From Arthrobacter sp. (lineage in GTDB: Bacteria > Actinomycetota > Actinomycetes > Actinomycetales > Micrococcaceae): 47,729 nucleotides of DNA. Location: contig NZ_JAPSHJ010000028.1 of the NCBI RefSeq assembly GCF_031179985.1, positions 1-47,729 of the forward strand, given 5' to 3'. Below are positions 35,602 through 45,077 of this stretch, piece after piece (within the stretch, counting starts at the first letter, position 1; each line of letters opens with the position of its first letter). The notes under the pieces are model-generated. The model did no database searches, was not told the DNA's origin, and saw only the letters and a program-made list of their open reading frames with translations. A program made the position numbers and the translations under genes.

Positions 35602-35826
35602 ATGACCATCCCACCCACCCGCGAACCTGATCCCTTCCCGCCGGAACCCGGCCCAAATCCGGGATCGCCCGATCCCACCAACCCGTTCCCGCCGGAACCC
35701 ACTCCCTCGCCCGAGCCCAATCCCCCTCCAACTCCGGGGCCTTTGCCGATTCCGGACCCCGGGCCTGTGCCGCCAAATCCGGACCCCGGGCCAGTTCCGC
35801 CAAATCCGGACCCCACAAGGTTCTAG
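35602..35826 (+). CDS. Small proline-rich protein
   Basis: 74 aa with GAGGGG 5 nt before the ATG, its own promoter-like TATCCT upstream and a strong terminator downstream, so I treat it as real. Nearly half of the residues are proline, in PDP, PEP and PNP runs, and the last part repeats PVPPNPDPG. No hydrophobic segment or signal peptide is present. Such sequences are extended and could be an interaction partner or spacer. I do not recognise a family. Coding is supported by signals rather than homology. Confidence 0.6.
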   Translation: MTIPPTREPDPFPPEPGPNPGSPDPTNPFPPEPTPSPEPNPPPTPGPLPIPDPGPVPPNPDPGPVPPNPDPTRF

Positions 35827-35867
35827 GGCCGGGCCGGATTAGGAGCAGCACCGCGTTCGACAGGACA

Positions 35868-35903
35868 GCCCGCCAGTGCTTAGAGCATTGGCGGGCCTTT
35901 CTG
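35868..35903 (+). terminator. Strong intrinsic terminator after the proline-rich gene
   Basis: GCCCGCCAGTGCT (35868-35880) pairs with AGCATTGGCGGGC (35884-35896), one G-T pair included, with a 3-nt loop, and is followed by CTTTCTGTTTTTT. It separates the plus-strand gene from the convergent amt gene. Confidence 0.88.
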
Positions 35904-35931
35904 TTTTTTGCAGATCCCAGGCGTCAGCTTG

Positions 35932-37242
35932 TCATGGCCGGCTGGTGGCGGATCCCAGGTTCACCGGGTCTTCGTCCGTGAGGTAGGCATCCTCGGCATG
36001 GGCGGCAAGGTCGATGCCCCGCAGCTCATCCTCTTCATGGATCCGCAGGCCAATCGTCATGTCCAGGACCTTGGCGATAACCCAGGTCAGGAGGAAGGAG
36101 TATGCCAGCACCGCGCCGGTCGCCACAGCCTGGATGCCCAGTTGCTGGGGCCCGCCGCCGTAGAAGAGGCCGCTGACTCCGTTGGGGGCGCTATCCGTTG
36201 CGAAGAAGCCCACCAAGAGTGTGCCTATGATGCCACCCACCAGGTGCACGCCAACGACGTCGAGCGAATCATCGAAACCGAGCCGGAACTTCCACTCAAT
36301 CGCCAATGAGCAGACTGCACCGGCGATGGCGCCGGTCGCGACAGCACCCAGCGGACTGACCGCCCCACAGGCAGGGGTGATGGCAACGAGCGCCGAGACG
36401 AGCCCGGAGGCCGCGCCCATGCTCGTGGCGGCACCCCTCCGTACGCGCTCCACCAATGCCCAGGCGAGCAGGCCTGCAGCCGCCGCGACAGCTGTGTTAA
36501 GGAAAACTACCGCCGCCGACTGCCCGGCACTCAGGGCCGAACCGGCGTTGAAGCCGAACCATCCGACCCACAGCAGGCCTGCTCCGACGAGTACCAGGGG
36601 CCGGCTGTGCGGCTTGGTGTGTTCCATCTTGGGCCAACCGGAACTGCGGCCCAGGACAAGGGCCAGTGCCAGGGCCGCCACGCCGGCGTTCATGTGCACT
36701 GCGGTTCCGCCAGCGAAGTCGATAGCTTTGATTCCGCTCGCTATCCAGCCGCCAGTGACTGAGCCGTCCGCGGAGGTGAAGGCGAAGACCCAGTGGGCGA
36801 TAGGAAAGTAGACCAGCGTGGCCCAGACTCCGGCAAAAACCATCCATGCTCCGAACTTCATGCGTCCGGCAGCGGCACCAGCAACCAGGGCCGTGGTGAC
36901 GCAGGCAAAAAAGAGCTGGAAGGCTGCGAACAGGGCCGGAGGTATGGCCGCCTCCGGATCCTCGACCAGCAACTTGTCCATGCCCAGGTACTCGGTCACA
37001 TCCCCAACGAGGCCGAGCCCGCCCACCGAGTTGCCGAAGGACATTGAATAACCGAAAAATGCCCACAGTACGGCCACAAGGCTGGCACCGCCGAAGCACA
37101 TCATCATCATGTTCAGGATTCGGCGCGACCCCACCATGCCACCGTAGAAAAGTGCCAGGGCGGGGATCATCATGCAGACCAACGCGGAACTCGCGAGGAT
37201 CCAGGCGACATCTCCAGGGTTCATTGGGGTAACTCCACTCAT
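35932..37242 (-). CDS. amt: Ammonium transporter (Amt/MEP family)
   Basis: 436 aa, eleven membrane helices expected. Amt proteins carry ammonium through a hydrophobic pore lined by two histidines. Both are in place: one in DFAGGTAVHMNAGVAALA and one in DVVGVHLVGGIIGTLLVG. The start of the fold, GDVAWILASSALVCMMIPALALFYGGMVG, is typical. The ATG at 37242 is used here; the ATG at 37224 has a GGAG 9 nt upstream and is also possible. A usual partner, glnK (PII), is not adjacent. I see no convincing GlnR- or AmtR-type operator in the 230-nt upstream region. The cytoplasmic tail is short. Confidence 0.93.
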   Translation of the reverse strand: MSGVTPMNPGDVAWILASSALVCMMIPALALFYGGMVGSRRILNMMMMCFGGASLVAVLWAFFGYSMSFGNSVGGLGLVGDVTEYLGMDKLLVEDPEAAIPPALFAAFQLFFACVTTALVAGAAAGRMKFGAWMVFAGVWATLVYFPIAHWVFAFTSADGSVTGGWIASGIKAIDFAGGTAVHMNAGVAALALALVLGRSSGWPKMEHTKPHSRPLVLVGAGLLWVGWFGFNAGSALSAGQSAAVVFLNTAVAAAAGLLAWALVERVRRGAATSMGAASGLVSALVAITPACGAVSPLGAVATGAIAGAVCSLAIEWKFRLGFDDSLDVVGVHLVGGIIGTLLVGFFATDSAPNGVSGLFYGGGPQQLGIQAVATGAVLAYSFLLTWVIAKVLDMTIGLRIHEEDELRGIDLAAHAEDAYLTDEDPVNLGSATSRP

Positions 37243-37413
37243 AGTCGGGTCCGGGCAGCTTGCTGAGACCGACGCATGCCGTCACCTACATGTTCATTCC
37301 TGGAGCCTGCCTTTGGGTTTCGCCAGCGTTTAATTCCTTGGAATGTTGGGTTACCTGGTGAACCGTGGACGGACATGATGACGAGCAGAATTCCTCTGCA
37401 GTGGAAAGCACAA

Positions 37414-37442
37414 GAGCCGGATCCGTTGACCGGATCCGGCTC
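37414..37442 (-). terminator. Hairpin after the winged-helix/X25 gene
   Basis: GAGCCGGATCCG (37414-37425) and CGGATCCGGCTC (37431-37442) form a perfect 12-bp stem with a 5-nt loop, about 30 nt beyond the stop. On the minus strand the following sequence (TTGTGCTTTCC) has only short T-runs. Confidence 0.7.
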
Positions 37443-37474
37443 GAACCCCGAACAACAGGGTCAGGCGAAGGTGT

Positions 37475-38404
37475 TTACGAGTAGCGGATGTCGTGCGTGC
37501 GGTGATCGTATTGGATGGTCAACGGTCCGCCGGCGTGGTGCAGTTCGTGATTGGCGCCGTCGAACGCCCCAAACGCACCGTAGTTCTCATCCCAGGAACG
37601 GTTGAGCGCAATCTTGAAGGTGTAGTACCCGGCCGGCAGATCAGCTGAAAGCTTCCACAGCTGGTCCAGCTGATCCAGCTCCAGCTGGACCTCGTCGTAC
37701 TGAGGTGCCCAGTTGTCCGGGGCGCCCAGAAGGGTATTGAAATCACCGGCGACAGCGACTGCCTCAGGCTGGCCGAACGTCTCGACGGTGATTGCCGGTG
37801 CGGTGTGGTCAGCCGAGGCTGCGTCGACGTCGGGAACAGCCGTCGGAGCAACGGACCCGGACTTCTTGGCAGCAGGCTTGCGGGTGCGGACGGCCTTTGC
37901 CACCGGCTTCACAACGTCCTCGATCAGTTGCGTGGCTTTGTCCTGCACCTTGTCTGCAACCTTGGCAGCTTTCCTGGCGGCAGGCTTCTTGTCCTCGGCC
38001 TTCTTCGGCGTTGTCTTCTTCGCCGCCAGGTGGGCAGGTGCCACCGTGGGAACGGGAAGGTCGGCCGGAACGGGAGTACCGGCGTCGAGCGCTGTCCCAA
38101 AAGCGGAAGCGTCAGGGAAGGCGACGGTTGCGCGCAGGCCGTCGTCGGTGATGGTCCAGCCTGAACGGCCCTTGACCAGCCACCCTGCCTTCACGAGTTT
38201 GGCGGTTGCCGAGGTAAGGGTCTTGTGTCCACGGGGAATGCCGCCACTCAGCAGCACGCCCTCATGTTCGTTGAAAGGAACGCGGGCAGTTGCTTCGCCC
38301 AGCACGGCGCCGGCGTTCGCCGATTCGCCGGACCACACCCCTTCGGCTAGAACCTCCAGCACGGCTTTCAGACGAAGGTTGGTGTTTTCAGCGGTGTTCC
38401 CCAT
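37475..38404 (-). CDS. Winged-helix / H1-like linker / X25 domain fusion
   Basis: 309 aa with AAAGGAG 4 nt before the ATG. There are three parts. Residues 1-95 form a winged-helix-like domain: helices around NLRLKAVLEVLAEGVWSG, then HKTLTSATAKLVKAGWLVKG and a wing GRSGWTITDDGLRA, close to Mrr-N-type domains. Residues about 125-185 are Lys/Ala/Pro-rich, with KKTTPKKAEDKK and RKPAAKK runs like histone H1 tails. Residues 205-309 match the X25 beta-sandwich found in pullulanases and amylases: AVAGDFNTLLGAPDNWAP, then GYYTFKIALNRSWDENYGAFG. X25 domains are linked to alpha-glucan-degrading enzymes; here no catalytic domain follows. It has no signal peptide, so it should be cytosolic. A DNA- or RNA-bound protein that senses or ties to glycogen is one possible reading, but this is inference. 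Confidence 0.82.
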   Translation of the reverse strand: MGNTAENTNLRLKAVLEVLAEGVWSGESANAGAVLGEATARVPFNEHEGVLLSGGIPRGHKTLTSATAKLVKAGWLVKGRSGWTITDDGLRATVAFPDASAFGTALDAGTPVPADLPVPTVAPAHLAAKKTTPKKAEDKKPAARKAAKVADKVQDKATQLIEDVVKPVAKAVRTRKPAAKKSGSVAPTAVPDVDAASADHTAPAITVETFGQPEAVAVAGDFNTLLGAPDNWAPQYDEVQLELDQLDQLWKLSADLPAGYYTFKIALNRSWDENYGAFGAFDGANHELHHAGGPLTIQYDHRTHDIRYS

Positions 38405-38617
38405 GGGTCTCCTTTAGAAGCGATTGATGCACCAACAATTTTGCCAAGGAAATATTAAATAAGCCCACTGAAAACGGTTAACTCCGTGTGTCGTGAACCA
38501 CTGTGACAGGAGAAACGGGGCGTTTATCCTGTTTACCGATCAGTAACGGTTATTCTGTCAGCTTCAGCGAGGGCTCGGCCGATTGGCCATTGGAAAGTCC
38601 ATCAGACGGCCCGCACA

Positions 38618-39676
38618 TCATCCGCCTGAAATGCCCAGTTCTCCCAGGAGTTCGGCCTTCCGTTCCTCCGAAGCGAACGAGGAACGGATGGAATTCGAGG
38701 CGAGGCGCACGCGGTCAAACTCCGAGAGCCCCAGCACGTCCTGCAGCTCCCTGAAATTGTCGTCCACATAGCCGCCAAAATAGGCAGGATCATCCGAGTT
38801 GACGGAAACGTTCAGCCCCACTGCAAGCATCTCAGGCAGCGGGTGTTTGGCCAGGGAATCCACTGCCCTGAGCCTCACATTCGAGAGCGGGCACACGGTA
38901 AGCGGAACCCACTCGGCCACAAGACGTTCCACCAGCGCAGGATCCTCCATGCACCGGATACCGTGGTCAATCCGCTCCACGCCCAGAACGTCAAGGGCCT
39001 CCACAATATACTCCGGCGGCCCCTCCTCCCCGGCATGGGCAATCAGGTGCAATCCCGCATCCCGTGCCATCGCGAAGAGCCGCTCGAATTTCGCGGGAGG
39101 ATTGCCTACTTCAGCCGAATCAAGCCCTATCGCAGAGATCGGCGCTTCCATTGCAAGCAGGTGCTCGAGTACGGCGAGCGCTGACTCCTCGCTCAAGTCG
39201 CGAAGGAACGCAGCGATCAGCAGTGTGGATATTCCGAATTCCTCTTCCGAGGTGGCCAGGACCGACGCCACCCCCTTGACGCACGTTTCGAGGGGGATGC
39301 CGCGCGCCAGGTGGGCCTGCGGATCCATCATGATTTCCGCATGGCGGACGCCAGCCTGGGCAGCACGGGCCAAGTACGCACGGGTCATGTCCGCGAAGTC
39401 CTGTTCCGTCTGCAACACGGACATGTTGGCGTAGTAGAGGTCCAGGAAGGACTGAAGATCAGTGAACTCGTACCGTGCCCGCAGCTCGTCCAGATTCGTG
39501 TACGGCAGCTGGGTTCCGTTGCGCTCGGCAAGCGCGAGAATGAGCTCCGGTTCAAGCGTTCCCTCGATGTGCAAGTGCAATTCCGCCACCGGCAGCACCC
39601 CGGGCGGCGTGGGTTCCGGCTCGGGCGAAAGGGAGTCCTCAAGCGGCAGGTCAGCGCCGTCGTCGTGCGTGGTCAT
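38618..39676 (-). CDS. Adenine deaminase (adenosine-deaminase-like)
   Basis: 352 aa from the ATG at 39676, which has TATTCT ending 6 nt upstream (leaderless pattern). The reading frame continues about 41 codons further up but those residues look non-coding. The metal-dependent TIM barrel is recognisable: H34 and H36 in LHLHIEGTLEPEL, a mid-chain HAGEEGPPEYI, IDHGIRC and SVNSDDPAYFGGYVDDNF. The HIEGTLEP and DDPAYFGGY features fit the adenine-deaminase branch (fungal Aah1 and Pseudomonas type) better than classical adenosine deaminase. It would convert adenine to hypoxanthine for purine salvage. Cytosolic; monocistronic by position. Confidence 0.85.
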   Translation of the reverse strand: MTTHDDGADLPLEDSLSPEPEPTPPGVLPVAELHLHIEGTLEPELILALAERNGTQLPYTNLDELRARYEFTDLQSFLDLYYANMSVLQTEQDFADMTRAYLARAAQAGVRHAEIMMDPQAHLARGIPLETCVKGVASVLATSEEEFGISTLLIAAFLRDLSEESALAVLEHLLAMEAPISAIGLDSAEVGNPPAKFERLFAMARDAGLHLIAHAGEEGPPEYIVEALDVLGVERIDHGIRCMEDPALVERLVAEWVPLTVCPLSNVRLRAVDSLAKHPLPEMLAVGLNVSVNSDDPAYFGGYVDDNFRELQDVLGLSEFDRVRLASNSIRSSFASEERKAELLGELGISGG

Positions 39677-40706
<1,030 letters not shown>

Positions 40707-40740
40707 CCAGGCAAACGGGTAGTACCTCGTCCAAAAGAGA

Positions 40741-40789
40741 AGTACGACGCCGGAGGGTCCCCCCTGAGGGAACTCTCCGGCGTCGTACT
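40741..40789 (+). terminator. Strong terminator after the Rpf gene
   Basis: AGTACGACGCCGGA (40741-40754) and TCCGGCGTCGTACT (40776-40789) form a perfect 14-bp stem, with further GG/CC contacts inside, followed by GCTTTG. It may serve both convergent genes. Confidence 0.8.
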
Positions 40790-40860
40790 GCTTTGGGCTT
40801 ATGGGAAAAGCTTTTGCTTCTTGTGGGCTGCGCGGGTTGTTGGCTCCCCCGTTTGTGGGG

Positions 40861-41433
40861 CTACGCAGCGACGGGCAGTTCGCGGACGATCCGGACTTTC
40901 CACGCGGTGTCGTCGCTCGTGTCCAGCAGCGCCACGGTACCCAGTGCAAGATGCAGAGCGACGCGCTTGGCGGCCAGCAGTTCCAGGTAGAGCTGTTCGT
41001 TCATCCGCGAAGGAGAATCAATGACGAACTTCACAGCGTTGCGCATCTTGCGGTAGTTGTCACTGCGCTCACGGTGCATGTGGAGTTCCAGCTCATGACG
41101 CTGGCGGAGCTTCGGCTCATGCTTGTTCAGCCAGGAAACTGAAGCGTGAACCCCGATCACCAAGGCAAGTGACACTCCGTAAATCCACCAGCCGGTGGAC
41201 AGCAGGAAGAGCGGAAGGTTGGCGATAGCCACAACCGCGATGATCACCCGGGCAGCCACAATGCGGTTCAACGCCTGCGCCACGGAACCGAGGGCGGCAC
41301 GGAAACCATGCTGCTCCTTGATCGCAGCGGCGGGATCAAGGGTGAATTCGTCAAGCACCAGAATGCCATTCGCGTCCGGGCTGAGCATCTGTCCGTACTT
41401 TGGTTGCGGTAATGCGGCTGGAGTGAGTGTCAT
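40861..41433 (-). CDS. Hypothetical membrane protein with two TM helices
   Basis: 190 aa with GGAAG at good spacing before the ATG. A soluble N-terminus of about 60 residues contains NGILVLDEFTLDPAAAIKEQ. Two adjacent membrane helices follow (about 62-82 and 85-103, around VIIAVVAIANLPLFLLSTGW and YGVSLALVIGVHASV). A long charged C-terminal half (about 108-190), with an RQRHELELHMHRERS-type helix, is probably cytosolic and may form a coiled coil. I do not recognise the family. Confidence 0.7.
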   Translation of the reverse strand: MTLTPAALPQPKYGQMLSPDANGILVLDEFTLDPAAAIKEQHGFRAALGSVAQALNRIVAARVIIAVVAIANLPLFLLSTGWWIYGVSLALVIGVHASVSWLNKHEPKLRQRHELELHMHRERSDNYRKMRNAVKFVIDSPSRMNEQLYLELLAAKRVALHLALGTVALLDTSDDTAWKVRIVRELPVAA

Positions 41434-41592
41434 GGGAGTTCTTCCGGGCGGCTGACGGCTGATGAGGGTCCATTAATTTTAGTCCTGCTACGGCGTGTTG
41501 TCGCTGGTGTCTCACCATATGGTCGAGTAGGCTACGCCGCACACTTCTCCAACCATGATAGGCCATCCCCTTTTCGGGTATCCGGCGCCCAT

Positions 41593-41621
41593 TTGGACTC
41601 TAACCTCGGCGGCTCCACACT
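41593..41621 (+). promoter_or_regulatory. Candidate leaderless promoter of the MSMEG_6728-type gene
   Basis: TTGGAC (41593-41598), a 17-nt spacer and CACACT (41616-41621) lie just before GGAGGG and the ATG at 41628. GGAGGG abuts the ATG directly, which is too close for a ribosome site, so a leaderless start is more likely. Confidence 0.45.
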
Positions 41622-41627
41622 GGAGGG

Positions 41628-42557
41628 ATGCAGACCTTCCTTCCGTACCCAGATTTCCACCAGAGTGCAGCCGCTCTTGATCCCGTCCGGCTCGGCAAAC
41701 AACGCGTCGAAGCCCTGCAGATCCTGCGCGCCCTGGTCATTCCGGAGTACGGCTGGCAGTCGCACCCGGCAACCCGCATGTGGATGGGTTATGTCCCGGC
41801 CCTGGCGCTCTATGGCCTGGCGATGGTGGACGAATGGACCGTCCGCGGGGGCGCCGACACAACCCGGGACAAGATCACTGAGTTTGCTCCGCAGGCAGCT
41901 CATCCTGCCTATGCCGAAAAGATTCCGATGCCTCCGTGGCTGGGTGATGCGGATCTTCACCTGAGCCACCGCTCCAAACTGATCGGCAAGGAGCCGCGCT
42001 TTTATACAGAGGTTTTCCGCGGCACGCCTGCGGACCTTGAGTACGTATGGCCCGAGCCAAAGCACGTGTTCCTCCCTGAAGACCCTGAGGAGAACCTGCT
42101 CTGGATCCTTCGGGCACCGGTGGGCGATTCCGATCCGGAAAAAATCGACACCATCAGCCTGCCGGCAGTGAGCCGCTCCGGGGCTGTGGCATCTCCCGGC
42201 AAGGATCCAGAGGGCGGGGACTATCAGTTTGTTTACGCCGAGACGGGATCAAGGCGTCCGGCCAAGCAGGCCAAGAAACTTCCACCCAAGCAACTCGTGA
42301 AGAAGCCGTCCCGGAAGCGCCAGCGCCAGGAGGAAGCCTTCCGGACCCTCCCCGGCAAATCAAACGTTGCCATACCGCTGGGAGAGGGAGGCTCTTTCGC
42401 AGTGGGCAAGGTTCTGGGACGGCCCATCACGCTCCCGGATGGCAGCTTCGGGCGCAACTTTGAGGTCACTGAGGTCATTAGCCGCTCGGCGTTCGACTAC
42501 CCGGCCCTGCTCCAGGATCCCCGGGTGTTCTTCCCGGTTCCGGCGCCGCTGGCCTGA
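41628..42557 (+). CDS. MSMEG_6728-family protein (pyrimidine-dimer glycosylase-like)
   Basis: 309 aa. The N-terminal 150 residues match the MSMEG_6728 family: MQTFLPYPDFHQSAAALDPV, then RLGKQRVEALQILRAL, WQSHPATRMWMGYVPALALY and LHLSHRSKLIGKEP. This group is distantly related to T4 endonuclease V-like pyrimidine dimer DNA glycosylases (PF03013). A repair or DNA-binding role is possible but unproven. The C-terminal part carries a basic linker (about 205-230: KQAKKLPPKQLVKKPSRKRQ) and a further 70-residue domain with GEGGSFAVGKVLGRPITLPD, which is an extension beyond the usual family length. It is cytosolic. Confidence 0.82.
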   Translation: MQTFLPYPDFHQSAAALDPVRLGKQRVEALQILRALVIPEYGWQSHPATRMWMGYVPALALYGLAMVDEWTVRGGADTTRDKITEFAPQAAHPAYAEKIPMPPWLGDADLHLSHRSKLIGKEPRFYTEVFRGTPADLEYVWPEPKHVFLPEDPEENLLWILRAPVGDSDPEKIDTISLPAVSRSGAVASPGKDPEGGDYQFVYAETGSRRPAKQAKKLPPKQLVKKPSRKRQRQEEAFRTLPGKSNVAIPLGEGGSFAVGKVLGRPITLPDGSFGRNFEVTEVISRSAFDYPALLQDPRVFFPVPAPLA

Positions 42558-42560
42558 GCG

Positions 42561-42611
42561 CGAGGTACGCCCACAGGCGATGTAGGCCCACGGACGAAGT
42601 AGGCCGACGGA
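42561..42611. repeat. 17-nt tandem repeat, three units
   Basis: CGAGGTACGCCCACAGG (42561-42577), CGATGTAGGCCCACGGA (42578-42594) and CGAAGTAGGCCGACGGA (42595-42611) abut without gaps. They lie just after the MSMEG_6728-type stop and 25 nt before the next ATG. Confidence 0.7.
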
Positions 42612-42636
42612 AGAGGGCTCTGGCAGACTGGCGAGC

Positions 42637-43518
42637 ATGACAGTGCTTATGGCCGGTTGCGGCGACCTTGGGACCGAGGCGGGGCTGCGTTTTGCCGCTG
42701 CCGGCCATCGGGTGGTGGGTTGGCGACGCTCACCGGAGAAACTTCCGGCCGAAATTGAGGGTGTCGCAGCTGACCTCACATCGGCCGAACTGCCGGCCGT
42801 CCCGGCGGATACCTCGGCTGTGGTCATTGCCGTTGCTGCGGACTCGTCCACCGAGGCAGCCTACCGGGCGGCCTACGTGGACGGGCTTGGGAATGTTTTG
42901 GATGCGCTCAAGCGTGATGCCGTCAGACCCCGCCGGGTGCTGTTTGTCTCCTCGACGGCGGTCTGTGGCGACGCCGGCGGCGGCTGGGTGGATGAAGACG
43001 CGACGCCGGCCCCTGACGGATTCTCCGGCCGCATCATCCTCGAGGCAGAAGAGCTGCTGCGTGGCCACTTTGAGGGGACTGACACGGATACCGTGGTGCT
43101 GCGCCTGGGCGGGATCTACGGCCCCGGGCGGACGCGCCTGATCGATCAGGTCGGCAGCGGCAGCGCTGTCATCCCAGCCGAAGTTCGCTTCACCAACCGC
43201 ATCCACAGGGACGATGCAGCTGCCGCCATTGTTCACTTGTGCACCATGGAAGCCACTCCCCATCCCGTTTACCTGGGAGTGGATAGCCATCCCGCTGACA
43301 TGGGCGAGGTCCTGCGGTTCCTGGCCGAAGAACTGGGGCTTCCCTGCCCACCAACTGCATCGCGGGAACCTGAGGGCTCCGCTGGCCAGCCGAGCCGGGG
43401 CGGCAACAAACGCTGCAGCAACAAGCGGCTCCGAGGCACAGGATTCGAATTCAGCTTTCCGACCTACAGGGAGGGGTACCGGGCAATTCTGGAGGGCAAA
43501 GGCGTCAGGCACCCGTAA
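42637..43518 (+). CDS. NAD(P)-binding epimerase/dehydratase-like SDR protein
   Basis: 293 aa, an extended short-chain dehydrogenase fold. The N-terminal dinucleotide-binding motif is GCGDLG (8-13), with the second strand at VVGWRRSPEKL; mid-chain are VLFVSSTAVCGDAGG and LRLGGIYGPGRTRLI, and a later RIHRDDAAAAIVHL. The YxxxK pair of catalytic SDRs is not evident, as in the YeeZ-like group. The last 60 residues are basic (RGGNKRCSNKRL). Function unknown; possibly an atypical NAD-binding protein. CAGACT ends 7 nt before the ATG and no clear ribosome site is seen. It follows the 17-nt repeats. Confidence 0.82.
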   Translation: MTVLMAGCGDLGTEAGLRFAAAGHRVVGWRRSPEKLPAEIEGVAADLTSAELPAVPADTSAVVIAVAADSSTEAAYRAAYVDGLGNVLDALKRDAVRPRRVLFVSSTAVCGDAGGGWVDEDATPAPDGFSGRIILEAEELLRGHFEGTDTDTVVLRLGGIYGPGRTRLIDQVGSGSAVIPAEVRFTNRIHRDDAAAAIVHLCTMEATPHPVYLGVDSHPADMGEVLRFLAEELGLPCPPTASREPEGSAGQPSRGGNKRCSNKRLRGTGFEFSFPTYREGYRAILEGKGVRHP

Positions 43519-43716
43519 GGGCGGCACACTGGCATCAGCGAAGGGCCGGAGCGATGGGCAATGGCGCGCTGGCAACAGCGGCACTCTGGTAACAATGCGC
43601 AATTGCATGTGCGTATATTGCAACACTCTGTAACGAATGCGGAGGCTGGGGTGCTCTCGACCTAGCGTGAGGGGGGTCCGACTCCCCGGCCACTCCCCCT
43701 GATCCGGAGCCTACAG

Positions 43717-45077
43717 ATGCCGCAACACTCACGCACGGCCTTGCCACCACCTCAGGCGAGCGCGCTCGCGGACGCGTTGGCGGGAGACCCGTTGACCACA
43801 GACCCGTCCGCTCAGGAAGACAGCGGCCTGCTGCGAACCATGGGTCCGCGGCACCTGATCATGATTGCCATGGGCGGCGTGATTGGCTCCGGACTGTTCC
43901 TAAGCTCCGGCTACACCATCTGTCAGGCCGGTCCGTTTGGGGCAGTCCTCGCCTACCTTCTGGGCGCCCTCCTGGTGTATCTGGTGATGGCCTGCCTCGG
44001 CGAGCTTGCTGTCGCCTATCCTGTGGCCGGAGCCTTCCACATCTATGCTGCCCGGTCCATCGGCCCAGCAACCGGGTTCACCACGGCGTGGCTTTACTGG
44101 CTCTGCTGGGCAGTGGCTCTGGGCTCTGAATTCACCGCCAGCGGGATCCTGATGCAGCGGTGGTTCCCGGGAGTCGATGTCTGGATCTGGTGTGTGGTGT
44201 TCGCCGCCCTGGTTTTCGGCCTCAATGCCTTCTCCGCCAAGTTTTTCGGCGAAGCAGAGTTCTGGTTCTCCCTGGTGAAGGTTTCGGCCATCGTGGCGCT
44301 GATCGTCCTGGGCGGTGCGGCCCTGTTCCGCTTCCAGCCTTTGAACTCCGACGCCGGCCCTCCCCTGCTGCTCACTAATTTCGTGACGCCGGACGGGCTC
44401 TTTCCCAATGGACTGACAGGAGTGCTGGTGACCACGCTTGCGGTCTTCGCCTGGACGAAAGCCCCTTCGTGACTGTCTTCAGCGGCCTGGGCATGCCCTA
44501 CGCTGCCGACATCATGAACTTCGTGATCATCACAGCGCTTCTGTCAGCCGGAAACAGCGGCCTGTTCTCGTGCGGAGGCATGCTCTTCTCCCTCGCCGAC
44601 GAAGGCCATGCGCCGAAGGCCTTCCGCCGCGTCACCCGGCGTGGGATCCCGCTGATCGCCCTGGGCGTGAGCATGGTGGGCGGCCTGGCTTCCCTGCTGT
44701 CCAGCGTGATGGCTGCCGAAACTGTTTACCTTGTGCTCGTTTCCATTGCAGGCTTCGCAGCAGTGGGCGTCTGGATGTCCATCGTTGCCTCGCACTTTTT
44801 CCATCGTCGGGCTTTTGTGCGCGACGGCGGCTACGTCACCACGCTGCCCTACCGCGCACCGTTCTTCCCCTTTGTACCGTTGCTGGCTTTTGCCATCTGC
44901 CTCATATCCCTCATTGGGCAGGCAATTGATCCCAATCAGGTAGTGGCCCTGGCCTTCGGCTTGGCCTTTGTGGCCGGTTGCTACCTGTACTTCCGCTTGC
45001 GCTATGGCGCGGGCAAAACCGGGCCACGCACCGCCGTCGACCATTCCTCCACAATCGAAGAAAGCGAAGTGTTCTGA
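43717..45077 (+). pseudogene. Amino-acid permease broken by an internal frame-shifting deletion
   Basis: The N-terminal part (43717-44472) has the APC-family start: [20 protein letters not shown], then [20 protein letters not shown] and [20 protein letters not shown]. It ends at [12 protein letters not shown] with a stop. The C-terminal part continues in another frame from about 44450: [20 protein letters not shown], then SCGGMLFSLADEGHAPKAF and RRGIPLIALGVSMV. Between FAW and ESPF, family members have about 55 residues (motif GxExIGxxAGE...P..AI) that are missing here. The likely event is an out-of-frame deletion of roughly 165 nt. An intact gene would be a proton-coupled amino-acid permease of the ProY/LysP type, about 12 helices. 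Its stop overlaps the next gene's ATG by 1 nt. A TATATT (43614-43619) may be the -10. Confidence 0.82.

Noticed and set aside
43430..43460. tRNA-like GGATTCGAATTC segment
   Set aside because: It lies inside the SDR-like gene and no cloverleaf arms can be drawn around it.
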